Of a DNA stretch of 64,000 nt, positions 51,975 through 61,098 are shown one piece after another. Position numbers and translations under genes: made by a program. How positions within the stretch are numbered: the stretch's first letter is position 1; every line of letters begins with the position of its first letter. Under the pieces are notes generated by a model, which was given only the letters and a program-made list of their open reading frames with translations, ran no database searches and was not told where the DNA came from. Source of the stretch: Bacillus luti (GTDB lineage: Bacteria > Bacillota > Bacilli > Bacillales > Bacillaceae_G); assembly GCF_001884105.1 (NCBI RefSeq), contig NZ_MACI01000012.1, positions 1 through 64,000 on the forward strand, written 5' to 3'.

Positions 51975-52985
51975 ATGAAAGATTTATTAAAAGGTACACT
52001 TGGTTTTGGTACGGCACCACTAGGTAATATGTACCGTAATATTCCAGAGGAAGAAGCAATCGCAACAGTGGATGCTGCTTGGGATAATGGTGTTCGTTAC
52101 TTTGATACAGCTCCACTTTATGGATCTGGTTTAGCAGAGATTCGTCTTGGTGAAGCACTATCGAAAAGAAATCGTGATGATTACTTCTTAAGTACAAAAG
52201 TAGGTCGAATTATTTCAGATGAATTGGAAGATCCATCTACACGTGATTTAGGTGAAAAAGGCGTACTTTTCGAATTTGGTCGTAAAAATAAAATCATCAA
52301 CGACTACAGTGCGGATGCAACTCTTCGTTCTATTGAGGATAGCTTAAAACGTTTAAAAACAGACCGTCTAGATTTTGTTTATATTCATGATGTAGCACAA
52401 GATTTTTATGGAGATGAGTGGATTTCACAATTTGAAATTGCTCGAACAGGAGCATTTCGTGCACTTACTCAATTACGTGATGAAGGTGTAATTAAAGGCT
52501 GGGGCCTTGGAGTAAATAAAGTAGAATCAATTGAACTTATGTTGGATTTAGAAGAAGCAAAACCAAATGTTTCTTTACTAGCTGGTCGCTATTCATTATT
52601 AGACCACGAGCGTGCGTTAGAACGCGTAATGCCTGCGGCTGTAAAAAACAATATGGACATTGTTGTTGGTGGACCATATAGCTCAGGTGTACTTGCTGGA
52701 GGTGCTCACTTCGAATACCAAAAAGCGTCACCAGAAATCATTGCAAAAGTTAATAAAATGAAAAACCTTGCAGAACGTCATGGAATCAGTATTAAAGCTG
52801 CTGCTTTACAATTTGCATTGGCTAATCCAGCAGTTGCTGCTGTTATTCCTGGTGCAAGTAAACCGGAACGAATTGCAGAAGACCAAGCTGCATTGAAAAC
52901 AGTGATTCCAGCAGCGTTCTGGGAAGAAATGCGTGAACAAAAATTAGTTGCAGTTAATGCACCACTACCAATTAACGTTAAATAA
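51975..52985 (+). CDS. aldo/keto reductase
   Basis: This 336-residue protein starts at an ATG after AGGAGGAGATTTTAA. The family's catalytic tetrad is visible: Asp and Tyr in RYFDTAPLYGSG, Lys in FLSTKVGR, and His in DFVYIHDV. The NADPH-binding end is AAVIPGASKPERIAED. The start LGFGTAPLGNMYRNIPEEEA resembles the D-threo-aldose/L-fucose dehydrogenase branch. It probably oxidises or reduces a sugar or aldehyde in the cytoplasm. The SRPBCC gene follows 17 bases later, so the two form an operon facing away from a dead HxlR regulator. Confidence 0.9.
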   Translation: MKDLLKGTLGFGTAPLGNMYRNIPEEEAIATVDAAWDNGVRYFDTAPLYGSGLAEIRLGEALSKRNRDDYFLSTKVGRIISDELEDPSTRDLGEKGVLFEFGRKNKIINDYSADATLRSIEDSLKRLKTDRLDFVYIHDVAQDFYGDEWISQFEIARTGAFRALTQLRDEGVIKGWGLGVNKVESIELMLDLEEAKPNVSLLAGRYSLLDHERALERVMPAAVKNNMDIVVGGPYSSGVLAGGAHFEYQKASPEIIAKVNKMKNLAERHGISIKAAALQFALANPAVAAVIPGASKPERIAEDQAALKTVIPAAFWEEMREQKLVAVNAPLPINVK

Positions 52986-53002
52986 AAAGGAGAGTAATTA
53001 AA

Positions 53003-53419
53003 ATGGCAAATACTATTACATCTATTGAAATTCCAGCTTCACCTGACCAAGTATGGCAATTAATTGGAGGTTTTGATGCACTTCCAGATTGGTTACCATA
53101 TATCCCTAGCAGTAAAGTAACTGAAGGCGGACGTGTACGTCATTTAGCTAATCCTGATGGAGCTGCGATCGTAGAGCGTTTAGAAGCATTTAACGAGAAA
53201 GAGCGCTACTACACATATTCAATTATGCAAGCACCATTCCCTGTGACGAATTATTTATCTACAATCCGTGTTAAAGAAGGTAAAGATGCTAACACATCAT
53301 TAGTTGAATGGTCTGGTAGTTTCACTCCTGTAGAAGTAAGTGATGAAGAGGCAATTAATCTGTTCCATGAAATTTATAAAGATGGTCTAGAGGCATTGCA
53401 AAAAGCATATCTAGGTTAA
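53003..53419 (+). CDS. SRPBCC-family protein
   Basis: This 138-residue protein has AAAGGAGAGTAATTAAA before the ATG. The pattern MANTITSIEIPASPDQVWQL, GGFDALPDWLP and then GGRVRHL with VEWSGSFTPVEVSDEEA is that of the SRPBCC (polyketide cyclase/dehydrase-like) hydrophobic-pocket fold. It is downstream of the aldo/keto reductase and presumably binds a related small molecule. It could be an enzyme or a carrier. A terminator follows. Confidence 0.85.
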   Translation: MANTITSIEIPASPDQVWQLIGGFDALPDWLPYIPSSKVTEGGRVRHLANPDGAAIVERLEAFNEKERYYTYSIMQAPFPVTNYLSTIRVKEGKDANTSLVEWSGSFTPVEVSDEEAINLFHEIYKDGLEALQKAYLG

Positions 53420-53454
53420 TTAGAGGATAGATTAAAAAACGGATTAAATATTTG

Positions 53455-53488
53455 AAAGGCTGCAGTGTAACAACTGCAGTCTTTTTAT
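53455..53488 (+). terminator. terminator of the AKR-SRPBCC operon
   Basis: AGGCTGCAGT and ACTGCAGTCT form the stem, followed by TTTT. Confidence 0.75.
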
Positions 53489-53596
53489 GATTATAAGCGT
53501 TGATGTATGTCAGGGACTAAACTTTAACTGTAGAGGATTTTTGTAAAGTAATGTTGTTCATGAAACGAATACATCTGGATAAATAAAAAGGCTATC

Positions 53597-53742
53597 AGGG
53601 ATCACCATACATGCCCATCAACTTAAGAATTCAGAATTACCCCAAAACGAAAAAAAGAGCTTTTTTGCTACAAGTTAGCACAAAATTTCGTTCTGGGGGC
53701 ATTTACTTTTCTTAGCTTGATTTTGATGGGGTGCGCTGTGAT
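53597..53742. mobile_element. MITE-like element with IS231-like ends (E)
   Basis: This is a 146-bp element. The left end is CATACATGCCCATCAACTTA. The right end is TTAGCTTGATTTTGATGGGG then TGCGCTGTG. The interior shares AAATTTCGTTCT and GGGG with element F at 63714-63845. There is no gene. The rest of the gap 53420-53855 is featureless. Confidence 0.6.
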
Positions 53743-53855
53743 TTGAACCATAACTTTGCCATTCTGGCAAGGTAACATTTTGTCTCCTAAAAAGCTACGT
53801 GAGAAGTTCGATCAACTAACTATTCAAATGAATTCTAAAAAAGGAGCGAAAAACA

Positions 53856-54665
53856 ATGCAGAGAGCGGCGGCAGCAATACCAACCGATATAGCCAAAAAG
53901 GTGAATATGACTATGGATTCTGATGTGTGCGATACACACGGCATGAATAAGATGAAGTTCGGTGGACAAGTTGTTTGCCCTCGATGCTTCCTGGAAACCG
54001 ATAGTAAGAAGCTTCAGCAACAAGAGCAAGCGAAATACGATGCGGATAAAGAAAACGAGAAAAAATTCTTATTCCATCAACAAAGCATGATTGCCGATAG
54101 CAACATTAAGAAAGCTAATTTTGATAACTATAAACTTACTAGCGATGAAGGAGGGAGGAACCTTGAACTTGCAAAGGTCATCGCAACGGATTATCTCAAT
54201 GGAAAAGTGTTTAACACGATTATGGCAGGGAATTGTGGCGCAGGGAAAACGCATCTTGCCTACGCTATAGCGGATCAGCTTGCAGGAGCAGGGAAATCAG
54301 TTGTATTCGTTACAGTTGGTGAGTTACTACGGAAGATTAAAAGTACATTCAGTAAAGATTCCGCATTAACTGAAGATGCAATTATAAGAAGCTTAGTAAG
54401 AGCGGAAGTATTAATAGTCGATGATTTAGGAGCGGAGTTAGGCGCATTAGATGCCAATACAAAAGCAACAAACTTTATTAATAGGGTGTTATTCGATGTT
54501 TTCGATGGAAGGCAAGGTAAATCTACTATCTTCACAACGAACCTTACAGGAGAGCGTTTAGAGGGTGCATATGATGAGCGGATTGTATCACGTATCTTCA
54601 ATAAATTCAGGGCGTTAGTTTTCAAAGATACAAAGGATTACAGAAGGAAAGCACTACCATTCTAA
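53856..54665 (+). CDS. DnaC/DnaI-like helicase loader ATPase
   Basis: This 269-residue AAA+ protein starts at an ATG after AAAGGAGCGAAAAACA. An N-terminal zinc-binding segment (CDTHG and CPRCF) is followed by Walker A GNCGAGKTHLAYA near residue 128, Walker B VLIVDDLGAE near 185, and sensor-like IFTTNLTGERLEG with YDERIVSRI. This is the phage/DnaC type of loader that places the replicative helicase on DNA. It opens a run of small phage-type genes (to 56100) that continues after an insertion with RecU and ArpU. No initiator or helicase gene is visible next to it. Confidence 0.9.
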   Translation: MQRAAAAIPTDIAKKVNMTMDSDVCDTHGMNKMKFGGQVVCPRCFLETDSKKLQQQEQAKYDADKENEKKFLFHQQSMIADSNIKKANFDNYKLTSDEGGRNLELAKVIATDYLNGKVFNTIMAGNCGAGKTHLAYAIADQLAGAGKSVVFVTVGELLRKIKSTFSKDSALTEDAIIRSLVRAEVLIVDDLGAELGALDANTKATNFINRVLFDVFDGRQGKSTIFTTNLTGERLEGAYDERIVSRIFNKFRALVFKDTKDYRRKALPF

Positions 54666-54677
54666 GGGGGAGTTAAG

Positions 54678-54941
54678 ATGTGTGCATGTAACGGAACGGG
54701 AGTAATTCAGAACGACATTGGAATGGGTATGTATCAATTCGCACCATGTATTTGCGAAGCAGGGAATCACAGTCCTGAAGAAGTGGATAGAAGACGTCAT
54801 GCCGTTATGGCGGAACTAAGAGAAATTCATCAATTACAACTGGAGGGGAAATGGGATGCCACGACTTGGAACGGATTTGGAAAAGGAAAATTACACAATG
54901 GCATTGCAGCAGAGAAAGTACATGAAGAAATCGCGTCGTAA
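54678..54941 (+). CDS. small phage-type protein with N-terminal Cys cluster
   Basis: This 87-residue product has AAGGGGGAGTTAAG before the ATG. It begins MCACNGTGVIQNDIGMGMYQ and continues FAPCICEAG. The CAC and CIC pairs could bind zinc, as in zinc-finger-like DnaJ fragments. The second half is helical and charged. It starts 12 bases after the DnaC-like gene and overlaps the next ORF by 86 bases. A small accessory of phage replication is plausible but unproven. Confidence 0.65.
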   Translation: MCACNGTGVIQNDIGMGMYQFAPCICEAGNHSPEEVDRRRHAVMAELREIHQLQLEGKWDATTWNGFGKGKLHNGIAAEKVHEEIAS

Positions 54942-55143
54942 CTTGTATATCGCTTTAGAAGAGTTGGACCTGGTATTTGATGAAAGTGAAGTTACTCGAT
55001 TGCAAGAAATGTGGAAGGAAGACAAAGGAATCCTTGAAATTGCGAAAGAGTTGGGGAGACATCAATTAGAAATCGCAGCATTGATTATGGATCAGGCCGA
55101 TAAGAATAAAATCAAATCCCGTCTAATGGGGTTAGGGGCATGA
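54856..55143 (+). CDS. small helical phage-type protein
   Basis: This 95-residue protein starts at an ATG after GGAGGGGAAATGG. The basic N-terminus (QQRKYMKKSRRNLYIALEEL) is followed by EVTRLQEMWKEDKGILEIAK, a helix-turn-helix-like segment. It overlaps the preceding gene by 86 bases in another frame and ends overlapping the next start by 4 bases (ATGA). It may bind DNA. Such compact overlaps are typical of phage early regions. Confidence 0.6.
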   Translation: MPRLGTDLEKENYTMALQQRKYMKKSRRNLYIALEELDLVFDESEVTRLQEMWKEDKGILEIAKELGRHQLEIAALIMDQADKNKIKSRLMGLGA

Positions 55144-55403
55144 AGCAATTAACACTGGAGGATGTAGTCGGCAGTTTTGATTATACGGCAACAAGCACGG
55201 CTGATAGGTTCTTACAGCATAGCGTCATAACGTATGAAGTTCACTTTTATGACCAGGACGAGCGACAAAAAATAGACTGGTTCGATGTTGAAACAGAAGA
55301 CGAAGCATGGAGCATGACAGTGAAAGAACATGGTAAAGGTGTTCAGAATATTAGGGTAACTGTTTCTAATCGTACACGAGAAGAAATAATGGCATTGGAT
55401 TAG
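55140..55403 (+). CDS. small phage-type protein
   Basis: This 87-residue protein's ATG overlaps the previous stop. It contains TYEVHFYDQDERQKIDWFDV and VKEHGKGVQNIRVTVSN, strand-rich and acidic. No motif of known function is seen. It is part of the same tightly packed transcript. Confidence 0.6.
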   Translation: MKQLTLEDVVGSFDYTATSTADRFLQHSVITYEVHFYDQDERQKIDWFDVETEDEAWSMTVKEHGKGVQNIRVTVSNRTREEIMALD

Positions 55404-55413
55404 GAGGGAGCTA

Positions 55414-55812
55414 ATGGAGAAGCCAACATTAAAAGATTATGTAAAAGCCGCTGAAATAGGCATTAGCAAGAAGAATGTAGGCCAACGAATGGATGAGCTG
55501 AATTGGAGTTTAGAACGCGCTATAACGACACCAGTAGGTACGAGTTGGGAAGGGAAAGAGAAGAATACAAAGTTACTGAAATTAGCGGAGAAACACGGTA
55601 TTAGCGAATCTACCTTCTACAGACGAAAGCGTAACGGCATGACGCCATACCGGGCAGCTACTGCACCAAAAGGATTCGAAGAGTACATTCCTTTAGCGGA
55701 ATCGAATGGAATTAGTAATAAAACATTTTATCAAAGAGTTAAAAGGAATATGGATCCGTATGAAGCAGCGACAAAACCACCATGCAAGTACAAAAAGAAA
55801 CAAATCAGCTAG
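55414..55812 (+). CDS. phage-type protein with three HTH-like repeats
   Basis: This 132-residue protein starts at an ATG after TAGGAGGGAGCTA. Three similar units are visible: AAEIGISKKNVGQRM, AEKHGISESTFYRRKRNGMT and AESNGISNKTFYQRVKRNMD. Each ends with a (P)Y-AAT segment and each has a helix-turn-helix pattern. Such repeats occur in phage proteins that bind DNA at iterated sites. It may regulate the early region or sense-switch genes; no direct evidence exists. Confidence 0.65.
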   Translation: MEKPTLKDYVKAAEIGISKKNVGQRMDELNWSLERAITTPVGTSWEGKEKNTKLLKLAEKHGISESTFYRRKRNGMTPYRAATAPKGFEEYIPLAESNGISNKTFYQRVKRNMDPYEAATKPPCKYKKKQIS

Positions 55813-55820
55813 GAGGCAGC

Positions 55821-55949
55821 ATGAGCGAGCAAGACAGGTTAATAGAACGGTTGATTGATAGGCATGTATTTAAATTACCTGATGGCCGTGATTTATATGA
55901 GGGGTCATGTGAGGAACTAAAAAAGCTATTGAAAGGAGATGAAGAATAA
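55821..55949 (+). CDS. small FbpA-like phage protein
   Basis: This 42-residue product MSEQDRLIERLIDRHVFKLP continues DGRDLYEGSCEELKKLLKGD. AGGAGGCAGC precedes the ATG. It resembles the short Fur-regulated basic protein FbpA-type peptides found in B. cereus phages, though that name does not prove function. The stop overlaps the next start (TAATG). Confidence 0.6.
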   Translation: MSEQDRLIERLIDRHVFKLPDGRDLYEGSCEELKKLLKGDEE

Positions 55950-56100
55950 TGGGAGCAGTGGGAAATTTAGTTTTCGAAATCACTAAGTTAATTAGCGATG
56001 CAAAGGGAGGTAAGTAATGAAAAAAGAAACTGTGGTGCAGGTGCAAAGTGAACTCGAAGTAGTGGAGAGCGAGATTCGATTGTATGTATGTTTTTTCTAA
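55949..56100 (+). CDS. two tiny overlapping phage ORFs, the second truncated
   Basis: MGAVGNLVFEITKLISDAKG (22 residues, 55949-56017) is coupled by TAATG to MKKETVVQVQSELEVVESEI (27 residues, 56017-56100). The second loses phage-like character after RLYVCFF and stops. The following DNA belongs to the exosporium gene region, so the phage gene is probably cut here by an insertion that ends before RecU. Confidence 0.5.
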
Positions 56101-56229
56101 CTGTGCAATTTTTAAATACAATCGTTATTAGAAAGGGGAAATAACGATAAAAACGATGTTTGTAAATTAATTTTTAACATTTTATACAATGTATCATCTA
56201 ATAAATATTAGAGGGAAGGAGGTATTGAT

Positions 56230-56979
<750 letters not shown>

Positions 56980-56980
56980 A

Positions 56981-57016
56981 AAAGGACAGATTTCCTAATA
57001 AAGAAATCTGTCCAAA
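56981..57016. terminator. bidirectional terminator
   Basis: GGACAGATTTC and GAAATCTGTCC form an 11-bp stem between the convergent BclA-like and DUF4183 genes. Confidence 0.85.
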
Positions 57017-57031
57017 AACAAAAGATGTTGA

Positions 57032-57322
57032 TTAAGTTACGATAAACTCAACAGTGATTGGAATTCCCGAATCTAATGTGTCTCCGCCTGGGATTGTGAT
57101 AGCTCCAGTTGGCCCCGTAGTAACACTAGAATTCGAACCTGGCTGTAATACACCGTTTACATAGAGATTATAATACGTAAAAGTAGGGAATGCTGTAGCA
57201 GCAACACCAGCATCATTTAGACAAGCTGTAGCAGCAATCGCAAACGCAGCACCTGTCCCTGTTCCTGCGCCTAGTGTAGATGTAAATCTTCTAGAAGCGA
57301 TAAATGGAGGTACGATAGCCAT
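57032..57322 (-). CDS. DUF4183 protein
   Basis: This 96-residue protein starts at an ATG after AAAAGGAGGTGAATACC. It contains TFTYYNLYVNGVLQPGSNSS and ITVEFIVT, the DUF4183 pattern, which also forms the C-terminus of the convergent BclA-like protein ([11 protein letters not shown]). Such domains cap or trimerise exosporium filaments. Alone it may be a separate surface subunit. The gap 57323-57882 upstream holds only AT-rich DNA with a few hairpins (GAGCAGCTAGC/GCTAACTGCTC near 57758). Confidence 0.8.
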   Translation of the reverse strand: MAIVPPFIASRRFTSTLGAGTGTGAAFAIAATACLNDAGVAATAFPTFTYYNLYVNGVLQPGSNSSVTTGPTGAITIPGGDTLDSGIPITVEFIVT

Positions 57323-57882
57323 TTGGTATTCACCTCCTTTTCAATTTTATTAGGACTAGATTGTGAGAAAACTTGTCCTATAGTGTATTTTATGACGTGC
57401 TTAAATACTAGAAACGGCTTATGTACTGGTATTTAAATATAATTATAGATTTATATATATTAATGTTGAAAGAAAACGCAATTGGGTAAAAAAACTTTCA
57501 TAAAAAAAATCGTATACATATGCTCTTTGTACACGATCCATTAAAAACTATGTCTTGTACATTTATTCTATGTTTGTCCTATATGGAAGGTGAACACATT
57601 TAAATAAAAATTTCATTTTGTATTAATTTAGAACACCAAAAAGAGCACCTTTGAAAGATGCCCTTTAAGAAAAAGTGAAATGTTGAAAAGAAAATTAGGG
57701 TTTTTACTTCAAGATAACATATGACCATTTCATCATAATGTGACGATGGATCACAAAAGAGCAGCTAGCAAAAGCTAACTGCTCGGTTCTCCAAGGGGGA
57801 ACAAGGAGAAAGTAACTTAATGGGTTGTCTACAGTATTGACGGAATATTGAGTTTTATTCAGGGGGACTTATAATCTACAAA

Positions 57883-58047
57883 TTAGATTATGATATTTGC
57901 TATTACCCATATCGCCCAGAAAAGAACTAAAAACTCTATTGAAATCCAAAGTGCTTTTTTCTCAGGTTTTTTAAATTCTTTTATTAAAGAGAAAACAGCA
58001 CTAATTGCTATAAGAATGAAAAGAACGAGTCTTATTGTATCTGGCAT
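57883..58047 (-). CDS. 54-residue membrane protein
   Basis: It starts at an ATG after TTAGGAGTGGTTAAA. MPDTIRLVLFILIAISAVFS and LWISIEFLVLFWAIWVIANI are two transmembrane helices joined by a basic loop KEFKKPEKKA. It is well placed and has a good ribosome site. There is no known function. A plus-strand frame over the same DNA has no support. Confidence 0.6.
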   Translation of the reverse strand: MPDTIRLVLFILIAISAVFSLIKEFKKPEKKALWISIEFLVLFWAIWVIANIII

Positions 58048-58174
58048 TTTAACCACTCCTAATCTTAATTTTAATTCATTATATAATGATTTTTAAATTT
58101 TTAGATAATTATTGGTGAGAATTAAGCAAAATTTAAAGAAAATAATCCTTTTAATAGAAAGCGAGGAAATAACA

Positions 58175-58804
58175 ATGGGACTAGGAAACCGTGGTATGGC
58201 ATTTGAGATGCTTATCAATCTAGCAAATGAAATGTATCAAAGAGGTGGAGTGGCGCTTATAAACAAGCGTCCGACTCCTGTGAAAGTGTTAAAAAGTAAA
58301 GGTGGCCGTGTGCTAAATGGATTCTATGAAGCTAAAAGTACAGTAGACTATGATGGCGTGTATAAAGGACGAGCTATCGCATTTGAAGCAAAGTCTACAG
58401 AGAATGCTACACGCTTTGATTTAAAGAACATTGCGCAGCACCAGTTGGATTACCTGGAAAAAGCAGAGAAAATGGGAGCGATTTGTTTCTTCCTTATAGA
58501 GTTCAGTAAGGATCAAACAGTATTCCTTGTACCTGCATCAGTCATTCAATCTTATGTAAGGATTTCTCATCAACCGAAGGGCAAGAAGTCTATAACAAGA
58601 GCAGACTTTGATATTTATGGGTACTTAGTAGAACAGACAGAACGAGCGCCAGTTGATTACTTGCGATATGTTGATGAAGCAGTAGTACCAGTTATGTTTG
58701 ATGGCATGATTCAAATTGATCAGGATCATAAGAAGGTAGCAAATAACATAGAAGCAGCAAAAGAGAGTATGGCCAACAAGAAACGTAAATTATTAAAGGC
58801 TTAA
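58175..58804 (+). CDS. recU: RecU-type Holliday junction resolvase
   Basis: This protein has 209 residues from the ATG that follows GCGAGGAAATAAC. The nuclease core is readable: GRGMAFEMLINLANEMY (here NRGMAFE), KSTVDYDGVYKGRAIAFEAK (Asp, Glu and Lys of the catalytic centre) and NIAQHQLDYLEKAEKMGAIC. Phage-type RecU homologues resolve recombination intermediates during phage or plasmid replication. The C-terminus with VANNIEAAKESMANKKRKLL is longer than in chromosomal RecU. It resumes the phage module after the exosporium genes, with ArpU downstream. Confidence 0.88.
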   Translation: MGLGNRGMAFEMLINLANEMYQRGGVALINKRPTPVKVLKSKGGRVLNGFYEAKSTVDYDGVYKGRAIAFEAKSTENATRFDLKNIAQHQLDYLEKAEKMGAICFFLIEFSKDQTVFLVPASVIQSYVRISHQPKGKKSITRADFDIYGYLVEQTERAPVDYLRYVDEAVVPVMFDGMIQIDQDHKKVANNIEAAKESMANKKRKLLKA

Positions 58805-58852
58805 TGGATAACGGAACCATGCAGAGTGGATGGTGGGGGCTACTCGCTATGC

Positions 58853-58924
58853 ATGCTTCCCTTATTCAACAAAGAGATAGTAAAATTTCACGTACCTGAT
58901 GTGAATGTAAAAATTAAAATTTAG
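58853..58924 (+). CDS. tiny ORF between RecU and ArpU
   Basis: MLPLFNKEIVKFHVPDVNVK with IKI is 23 residues. No clear ribosome site was found, and another frame (MDNGTMQSGWWGLLAMHASL) overlaps it. The peptide reads as plausible protein but could be chance. Confidence 0.3.
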   Translation: MLPLFNKEIVKFHVPDVNVKIKI

Positions 58925-58942
58925 AAATAGGGAGATTCCTCC

Positions 58943-59326
58943 ATGGAACAATTAGCATTCTTACCAATAATGGACAAAGAAATGGAGAAGAAGATGCAAA
59001 AGGAAGTTGTGAGTATTCTAAAAGAGTATCGCGCCTTAAAAGCACGTTTCGAGAATGAAGTGGAGCAACAGCAGGAGGGAATTAGTCTGTTTCCTGAGAT
59101 AAGGAATACAAGACATGTTAGTAATATTAAATTCAAGCAAATTGATAAGGCTTTACAATACGTTTTAGATTATGATGAGGCTGAGATTATCAAGATGAAG
59201 TATTTAAATGGAGAGAAGTTAAAGGATAGTTTTATCTACACGGAGTTATCAATGAAGAAAGATCATTTTTATTATAAGAAGAAAAATGCTATCCGATTAA
59301 TCGCTACTTCTTTGGGAATGATCTAA
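58943..59326 (+). CDS. ArpU-family phage transcriptional regulator
   Basis: This 127-residue protein starts at an ATG after AGGGAGATTCCTCC. It contains VVSILKEYRALKARFENEVE in the N-terminal half. In the C-terminal half it has DYDEAEIIKMKYLNGEKLKD and FIYTELSMKKDHFYYKKKNA, the sigma-like helix-turn-helix of ArpU/late-gene regulators. In phages it switches on late genes. Here no late genes follow, but the structured non-coding region begins about 800 bases downstream. A bidirectional terminator separates it from the converging regulator pair. Confidence 0.85.
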   Translation: MEQLAFLPIMDKEMEKKMQKEVVSILKEYRALKARFENEVEQQQEGISLFPEIRNTRHVSNIKFKQIDKALQYVLDYDEAEIIKMKYLNGEKLKDSFIYTELSMKKDHFYYKKKNAIRLIATSLGMI

Positions 59327-59335
59327 TTATGAGAA

Positions 59336-59381
59336 TAAAAAACACCTTCCATTAATTAATACTGAAAGGTGTTTTTATTTT
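59336..59381. terminator. bidirectional terminator
   Basis: AAAACACCTTTC-like and GAAAGGTGTTTT arms with a T run, between converging genes. Confidence 0.75.
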
Positions 59382-59384
59382 TAA

Positions 59385-59846
59385 TTATAATTCTTCATCT
59401 TCATTATCTGCTTTTTTATTATTATATTTACTATATCCATACATACATAAACCAAAAAATGCTCCGCCCATACTGTTTCCAGTAAGGTCTCTCATAGTAA
59501 TAGTTTCTCCAGATAAATACGATAAAAGAGTATATAAAACAAAGAAAATAAAACCTGATATTATTGAATTTACTATTAGTTTTTTATTATTTGCATAACG
59601 TAAGTATATTTTTTTTATTCTCATCATCATAACTGTATAAGATGATATTGTTAAAAGAATAATTAAGGCTAGAATACCAAGTGATGTAAGCTCCTTACTT
59701 AAAATTAAATCATAAATGATAGCCCCAAAACAGATAATAACGGATAATAGCCCGGCATTTGCCATTATTTCAAAGGCTGTATTTTGTTCTCGTTCATCAA
59801 CAGAAGTCCCTCTACCGAAAAGGTATAATTTGAGTAATTTAGACAT
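59385..59846 (-). CDS. membrane protein of HTH-membrane pair
   Basis: This protein has 153 residues from the ATG after GGGAGGAAGACTA. Four hydrophobic segments follow the polar start LFGRGTSVDEREQNTAFEIM: about 33-52, 58-78, 92-114 and 125-140. The DEREQ-type start and its coupling to a small XRE gene match DUF6773/DUF3796-like pairs of Firmicutes, in which the regulator probably controls the membrane protein. The first base overlaps the regulator's stop (TAATG). The pair interrupts the phage module in the opposite orientation. Confidence 0.65.
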   Translation of the reverse strand: MSKLLKLYLFGRGTSVDEREQNTAFEIMANAGLLSVIICFGAIIYDLILSKELTSLGILALIILLTISSYTVMMMRIKKIYLRYANNKKLIVNSIISGFIFFVLYTLLSYLSGETITMRDLTGNSMGGAFFGLCMYGYSKYNNKKADNEDEEL

Positions 59847-60040
59847 TAGTCTTCCTCCCAAAATAAGTCATTTAATGTAACTCCTAAACTTTTGCAAATA
59901 ATGATACATAAATTCAAAGATGGATTGTATTCTCCTTTTTCTATTAGACCAATCGTTTGTCTGCTTACATTTGTCAATTTTGCCAATTCTCCTTGTGTCA
60001 TCCCCTTTTCAAGCCGAATTTGCTTTACTTTGGTAAGCAT
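59846..60040 (-). CDS. XRE-family HTH regulator
   Basis: This 64-residue protein starts at an ATG after GGAGGATTACTACT. The helix-turn-helix is MTQGELAKLTNVSRQTIGLI, followed by EKGEYNPSLNLCIIICKSLG and LNDLFWEED, the compact YozG/Cro-type regulator. It is translationally coupled to the membrane protein that follows. A palindrome-like AT-rich stretch TACATATGTTA precedes it and may be its operator. Confidence 0.9.
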   Translation of the reverse strand: MLTKVKQIRLEKGMTQGELAKLTNVSRQTIGLIEKGEYNPSLNLCIIICKSLGVTLNDLFWEED

Positions 60041-60109
60041 AGTAGTAATCCTCCATTACATTTATTTACTTTGTAATATATATGTTACATATGTTAGGTA
60101 TATATGTCA

Positions 60110-61060
60110 ATAGTTGTGATTATAATATTCAGAAACCTTGTGGTAAAACGTCGACAAAATGCCGATAAAATAGGGGGAATTTTGATAATGAAATCAGCGG
60201 TATTCTTAATGTACAAGCTCATTCAAGAGCTTTGGACAGCCCTTTGACAATCGCATATCGAAGAGGATTAGTACACCTATAAGTGAAACGTTCTTATGCG
60301 AGAATGTCACGGTAACGTATACCGCATAGTAGGGCGGGCAAGGCGGTAAGAACCCGCGTTAAGACGAAAAGACCAATGAGTTACTTACAATGACATATTC
60401 CAGTGTGGCGGGTGTGAGATAACTCGCATTCGTCATGCTGTTTCTATTATATTTAGTATTCAGCTCAGATGCGTCCTCTGGGTTGATAGTGAATATAAGT
60501 CTATTACTCTCTGTTATTTGTTTCTGGAAATGGAATGGGGTGGTTGTTCATGATTGAATGAGCATTGCGTTTCTGGACAGTAAACAAACATTAAAATAGG
60601 CTTCTCTTCACCGATTTGGACGATGTAATTTACACTTTTAACGAATTACTCACATCTTTCGTTAGGCAAGGAGCTTTCGCTCTTTGTTTGAGCCAATATA
60701 GGCAGAGCTCTATCTGTCCTCCTTGTATATTGGTTCAAACAAGGCGTCGGAAGAAACATATACGTCTTGATATAAATTATTATGTTTAGTAAACGAAATT
60801 GGTCAGTGAAGGCACGGGACAGCTGAAGTATCGACCGACTCTACGGAGTATAAACGAGAAGATTCTTAGCCTTCTCCTAGTCACCGAACGTAAAGCGCGT
60901 AGCTAATTAGAGCTAAAAAATTACATGATGCGGTGGCTTGGAGAAGGTTGAGAGTACTCAGCCTTAAATTGATTCATTTCGAAATTCCCCTTTCGTGAAT
61001 GGTTCTCCTATCCCCTTTAATATTTTTATAGTTGTAAAAGAGCTGTCACTACGGTGATGG
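60110..61060 (+). ncRNA. candidate large structured non-coding RNA
   Basis: About 950 bp have no plausible ORF, raised GC and dense pairing. A 17-bp stem (TTTGTTTGAGCCAATATA, 60683-60700, with TATATTGGTTCAAACAA, 60726-60742) encloses GGCAGA/TCTGTC. GCGAG (60293) pairs with CTCGC (60424) around GAATGTCA/TGACATATTC. GCGGG pairs with CCCGC near 60333-60357. AAGGTTGAG-AGTA-CTCAGCCTT is a perfect hairpin at 60948-60969. GAGAAG pairs with CTTCTC at 60859. Giant RNAs of the GOLLD and ROOL kinds occur in phage and plasmid contexts; whether this is one is unknown. Confidence 0.5.
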
Positions 61061-61098
61061 CTTTTTATTTTGTATAATAAAATATGGGGTGATAGGTG

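Noticed and set aside
57890-58096. Plus-strand ORF of 68 codons
   Set aside because: It is opposite the 54-residue two-TM gene, which has a good ribosome site. The plus frame has none.
60300-60960. tRNA or rRNA genes in the structured region
   Set aside because: No cloverleaf with a TTC-arm (GTTCGAATC) or CCA end could be drawn, and no rRNA signature was seen.
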